From: Variibacter gotjawalensis
GTDB taxonomy: Bacteria; Pseudomonadota; Alphaproteobacteria; Rhizobiales; Xanthobacteraceae
Assembly: GCF_002355335.1 (NCBI RefSeq)
Contig: NZ_AP014946.1
Coordinates: forward strand, 1,131,501 to 1,195,500
Direction: 5' to 3'
Length of the DNA: 64,000 nt
Both the position numbers and the translations under genes were made by a program. Below the pieces are notes generated by a model, which saw nothing but the letters and a program-made list of their open reading frames with translations, searched no databases and was not told where the DNA came from. Shown here piece after piece: positions 61,436-64,000 of this stretch. Position 1 is the first letter of the stretch; the number at the start of each line of letters is the position of its first letter.

Positions 61436-63634
61436 ATGCGCTTCTGGGCGCTTTGCGCTGTGAGCATCGGCGCACTGACGGCTGTCGATGCCGCAAATCG
61501 GCTTTCTGCCCAGACTTCACAGGGCGCACAACAGTTGCCGACTGTCCGTGTCGTTGCACCAAGTCAGGCCCGACGTCAGACGGCACGCGCTCAACCGACA
61601 CGGCGTTTGCAAGCACCCGCCCGACGCGCCGTCCCAGCGGCTGTGCCTCAGCGCGAGCCTGCGATTTCACGAGAGGCGGCTGAACCATCGCGCAATGCGA
61701 TTTCCTCGTCAGTGAGCGCCCTACCGGCAGCTACGACCATTGTTCAAGCGCCTCAGATCGCGCGTGCGCCGATTGCGAGCTACGGCGACATCTTTCAGCC
61801 GCTGCCCGGCTTCAGCATCAGCAACTACAACCAGGGTGCCATCGGTATGGGCATCGCGATGCGAGGTTTCACGGAGGGTGAGCACGGACGCGACATCGCA
61901 TTCTTCATCGACGGAATGCCGATCAACGAAGTGTCTGCGATCCACACACCGAACTATGTCGATCTCAACGTCCTGATCCCCGAAACCGTGGCGCGCGTCG
62001 AGGTCATCCGCGGCCCATTCTCCGTTGAAGCTGGCGACAGCAACCTCGGCGGCACCGTTAACATCACAACGAAACGCTCCGAGCCGGTGGCGACTGCCAA
62101 TCTGTCCGGTGGCTCGTTCGGCACCGTTCGCGGCCTGGCTACCTATTCGTCTGTCGGCGGCACCGTCGAGCCGTATATCGCTGCAGAGGGCTACACGACG
62201 CAAGGCTATCGCGATAACAGCTTCATCGACCGCTACAACTCGTTCAACAAGTTCACGATCCCGTTCGCCGACGGCTCCGTCCTTTCGATGCGCGGGCAGT
62301 TCTACGGAACGACCTACGGCGCTGCGAGCTACATTAGTCGCGATGCCGTGAAATCGGGAGCGCTATCGGACAAAGCCGCCGTCAACGGCACGGACGGTGG
62401 CTCAAAGTACCAACAGAACCTCGTCGCCAACTATCAGTCCGGCGCACCTGACCAAGAACTGAACAGCACACTCTACTTCAACCACGATGTCTTCGACCGA
62501 TACGCCGACTTCGGCGGTGGTCAGCGCATTCAGCATGATGAACGCGAAACGGTCGGCGGTCGTGTCCGCAAGCTTTGGACCGGCCAGATAGCAGATGGTA
62601 TTCCGGCTCAGCTGCTCATCGGCGGCAATTGGCGCAGCGACTTCATCACAACTTGGCAAGGTCCGACCACGGCGCGTGTCGAGACCGGCCCACGTGTCAT
62701 CGATGCAGGTGTCGATCAACACAATGTCGCGGGGTTCGCGCAGCTTCAGGTCAAGCCAACACCCTGGCTCAAGCTGACTGGCGGCGCACGCTACGATCGC
62801 TTCTTCTACGACATCAATAATCGAATCGACCCGGCAAACTCGCCGGATGTCAGCACGGGCGTTTTCTCGCCGAAAGCCGGTCTCGCAATCACGCCGACAC
62901 ATTGGCTGGAGTTCTTCACCAACTACGGCGAGGGCTTCCGAAGCCCAAATGCGGCACTGGAGCTTCTGAGCAATCCGACCTTGCGACCTCAGAAGATCAA
63001 GAGCGTGGAAGGCGGCGTGGCGCTGCGCTTCGACCGTTTCAATTTCCTGGCGGGCATTTGGAGCAGCGATATCGCAAACGAGGCTTACCAAGCTGCACCC
63101 GGCTTGCCTCTTCAAAATCTCGGCCGTTCGAAGCGCGAGGGCTTCGATCTCGAAGCGCGCTACGCGATTCTTAAAAGCACTGATGGCCAACTCTCTCTAT
63201 TCGCGAATTTCACTCAGACGCGGGCGCGGCTTGAGAATGGTGTTCCGTCGTCGCTCTACGTCCCCAACGTACCGACGTCCGTCCTCAACGTTGGTGTCGA
63301 TGCCGACATGGCAACCCGCAACGGCCAGCGCGTTTTCGGCTCCGCCTATGTGACGTATGTCGGTAAGAAGTACCTGACTGAAGATGGATTGCTGACCACG
63401 TCGGCCTACGCACGCGTGTCCGCCAAGGTAGGGTATGCGTGGCCGAGCGGCTGGAGCGCATTTACTCAAGCGACCTGGTATCCGGGCGACCGGCTGAGCG
63501 AAATCGCGATCAACTTCGGCCCGGGCGTCGGCGCGACCTCGGCCGACATCTTCACCAGCCCTGTCGCTAAACTGACTGTTCTCGCCGGATTGTCCTATCG
63601 ATTTCCGCCTTCGAATGTCGGCATCTTCAAGTGA
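61436..63634 (+). CDS. TonB-dependent outer-membrane receptor, probably for nickel
   Basis: 732 residues with signal MRFWALCAVSIGALTAVDA and an unusual Gln/Arg/Pro-rich linker (about 30-75). Plug domain: DIFQPLPGFSISNYNQGAIGMGIAMRGFTEGEHGRDIAFFIDGMPINEVSAIHTPNYVDLNVLIPETVARVEVIRGPFSVEAGDSNLGGTVNITTK. The rest is a 22-strand barrel ending in a phenylalanine-rich tail (YRFPPSNVGIF). The divergent nikR gene and exact NikR operator suggest it imports a nickel chelate; the ligand itself cannot be read from sequence. Confidence 0.92.
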   Translation: MRFWALCAVSIGALTAVDAANRLSAQTSQGAQQLPTVRVVAPSQARRQTARAQPTRRLQAPARRAVPAAVPQREPAISREAAEPSRNAISSSVSALPAATTIVQAPQIARAPIASYGDIFQPLPGFSISNYNQGAIGMGIAMRGFTEGEHGRDIAFFIDGMPINEVSAIHTPNYVDLNVLIPETVARVEVIRGPFSVEAGDSNLGGTVNITTKRSEPVATANLSGGSFGTVRGLATYSSVGGTVEPYIAAEGYTTQGYRDNSFIDRYNSFNKFTIPFADGSVLSMRGQFYGTTYGAASYISRDAVKSGALSDKAAVNGTDGGSKYQQNLVANYQSGAPDQELNSTLYFNHDVFDRYADFGGGQRIQHDERETVGGRVRKLWTGQIADGIPAQLLIGGNWRSDFITTWQGPTTARVETGPRVIDAGVDQHNVAGFAQLQVKPTPWLKLTGGARYDRFFYDINNRIDPANSPDVSTGVFSPKAGLAITPTHWLEFFTNYGEGFRSPNAALELLSNPTLRPQKIKSVEGGVALRFDRFNFLAGIWSSDIANEAYQAAPGLPLQNLGRSKREGFDLEARYAILKSTDGQLSLFANFTQTRARLENGVPSSLYVPNVPTSVLNVGVDADMATRNGQRVFGSAYVTYVGKKYLTEDGLLTTSAYARVSAKVGYAWPSGWSAFTQATWYPGDRLSEIAINFGPGVGATSADIFTSPVAKLTVLAGLSYRFPPSNVGIFK

Positions 63635-63721
63635 AAACACTCTTCGTATGCTTTTCTACGATCGCGACCTGCGGGTTGTGGACATGCGCATTGGCGTTTG
63701 AATTTCGACGACGCTGCGTGC

Positions 63722-63966
63722 CGCACTTCGTCGAACCGACGGACACCTGTCATCCGAAACCAGTCTCTCGCACTCTCGAAACAGTCTCTGGTTGTTCGGC
63801 CAGCGACCATTGGGAAAATTAAAGAAATCCACCTGAGACGCGATGGCCGTCTCACGGCGACTCGGACCCATGCCGACAATAGAGACCAATACGAACGTTG
63901 AAAAAATGCCCGTTTTAAAGGCTTTCTCCACACTTTCCGGGAAAGTCTCATCGCTCGAAAAGGCGG
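63722..63966. repeat. tRNA-linked repeat, copy C
   Basis: About 245 bp, ending exactly at the CCA-encoding end of a tRNA gene. It shares CGCACTTCGT, CAGTCTCT, CCACCTGAGAC with CGATGGCCGT, and GGAAAGTCTC (63940-63949) with copies A and B. Frames across it are Arg-rich and doubtful. Together with 63635-63721 it makes up the gap after the TonB receptor; no gene seen. Confidence 0.7.
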
Positions 63967-64000
63967 TGGTGGGCCCGGCAGGACTCGAACCTGCAACCAG
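63967..64000 (-). tRNA. tRNA gene, 3' part only (isotype unknown)
   Basis: Read on the minus strand, the window ends inside a tRNA: T-stem GCAGG, loop TTCGAGT, stem CCTGC (all five pairs match), acceptor strand CGGGCCC, discriminator A and an encoded CCA. The anticodon lies outside the window, so the amino acid is not assigned; the 5' acceptor strand should be GGGCCCG. Confidence 0.88.

Noticed and set aside
63595-63996. Minus-strand 133-aa frame running from the tRNA into the TonB receptor end
   Set aside because: It reads through a tRNA gene and the repeat, and overlaps the receptor's last codons in antisense.

Overview
The window looks like chromosomal DNA of a soil-type alphaproteobacterium of the Hyphomicrobiales (Bradyrhizobium/Xanthobacteraceae-like). 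This is inferred from moderately high GC, HWE-family histidine kinase, DUF5681/DUF6321/DUF2924/DUF3489 small proteins, many periplasmic-binding-protein transporters and GGAAC-N16/17-xGTT promoters typical of the alphaproteobacterial EcfG general stress response. No species call is possible from the sequence alone.

Layout. 0-2.2 kb: the end of a prophage-like remnant (DNA methylase, DUF5681, terminase large subunit) with no portal or capsid genes after it. 2.3-6.6 kb: a secreted unknown, a SRAP/UvrD-like repair pair, a small unknown and a cupin. 6.6-17.5 kb: redox and stress genes: DUF6321, a PaoABC-type periplasmic aldehyde dehydrogenase, a lone receiver protein, a haloacetate-dehalogenase-like hydrolase, a small secreted protein, a catalase-family protein, an FdhF/YdeP oxidoreductase and FdhD. 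17.6-26.6 kb: L,D-transpeptidase, a beta-propeller/PEBP fusion, a YciE-type ferritin-like protein, two more low-complexity secreted proteins, a receiver plus HWE kinase pair, small unknowns and a Tat-exported SDR. 26.9-35 kb: a tight sugar/glycan operon (PLP enzyme, two nucleotide-sugar-type transferases, a CPxCG-containing epimerase, a small unknown), a PRC-barrel protein, a cytochrome b plus sulfite-oxidase-like Tat lipoprotein pair and a large multi-spanning membrane protein. 35.2-39.1 kb: GST, then a DUF3489-DUF2924-large serine recombinase cassette. 39.2-50.8 kb: two GntR-controlled catabolic/uptake clusters (a TTT-type binding protein with two dehydrogenases; a TRAP transporter with two tandem binding proteins and two amidohydrolases), plus a TAXI binding protein that has lost its signal peptide frame. 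51.1-54.5 kb: LysR/SDR divergon, cyclophilin-like secreted protein, flavin-type stress protein. 54.9-60.5 kb: a third GntR-TRAP cluster joined to AroQ and AroE-type enzymes, probably for quinate/shikimate-like cyclic acids. 60.8-63.6 kb: NikR and a TonB receptor under a perfect NikR operator. The window ends inside a tRNA gene on the minus strand.

How the parts work together. Three transporter clusters each carry their own GntR gene, and each has a palindrome sitting on the promoter of the transport operon. Five genes or operons have EcfG-like promoters, suggesting a dispersed general-stress regulon (aldehyde dehydrogenase, catalase-like, DUF6321, flavin-type stress protein, secreted Pro/Ser-rich protein). 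A diverged repeat of about 250 bp recurs three times between 54.5 and 64 kb, always abutting a tRNA 3' end or a degenerate relic of one. No CRISPR array, rRNA or intact insertion sequence was seen.
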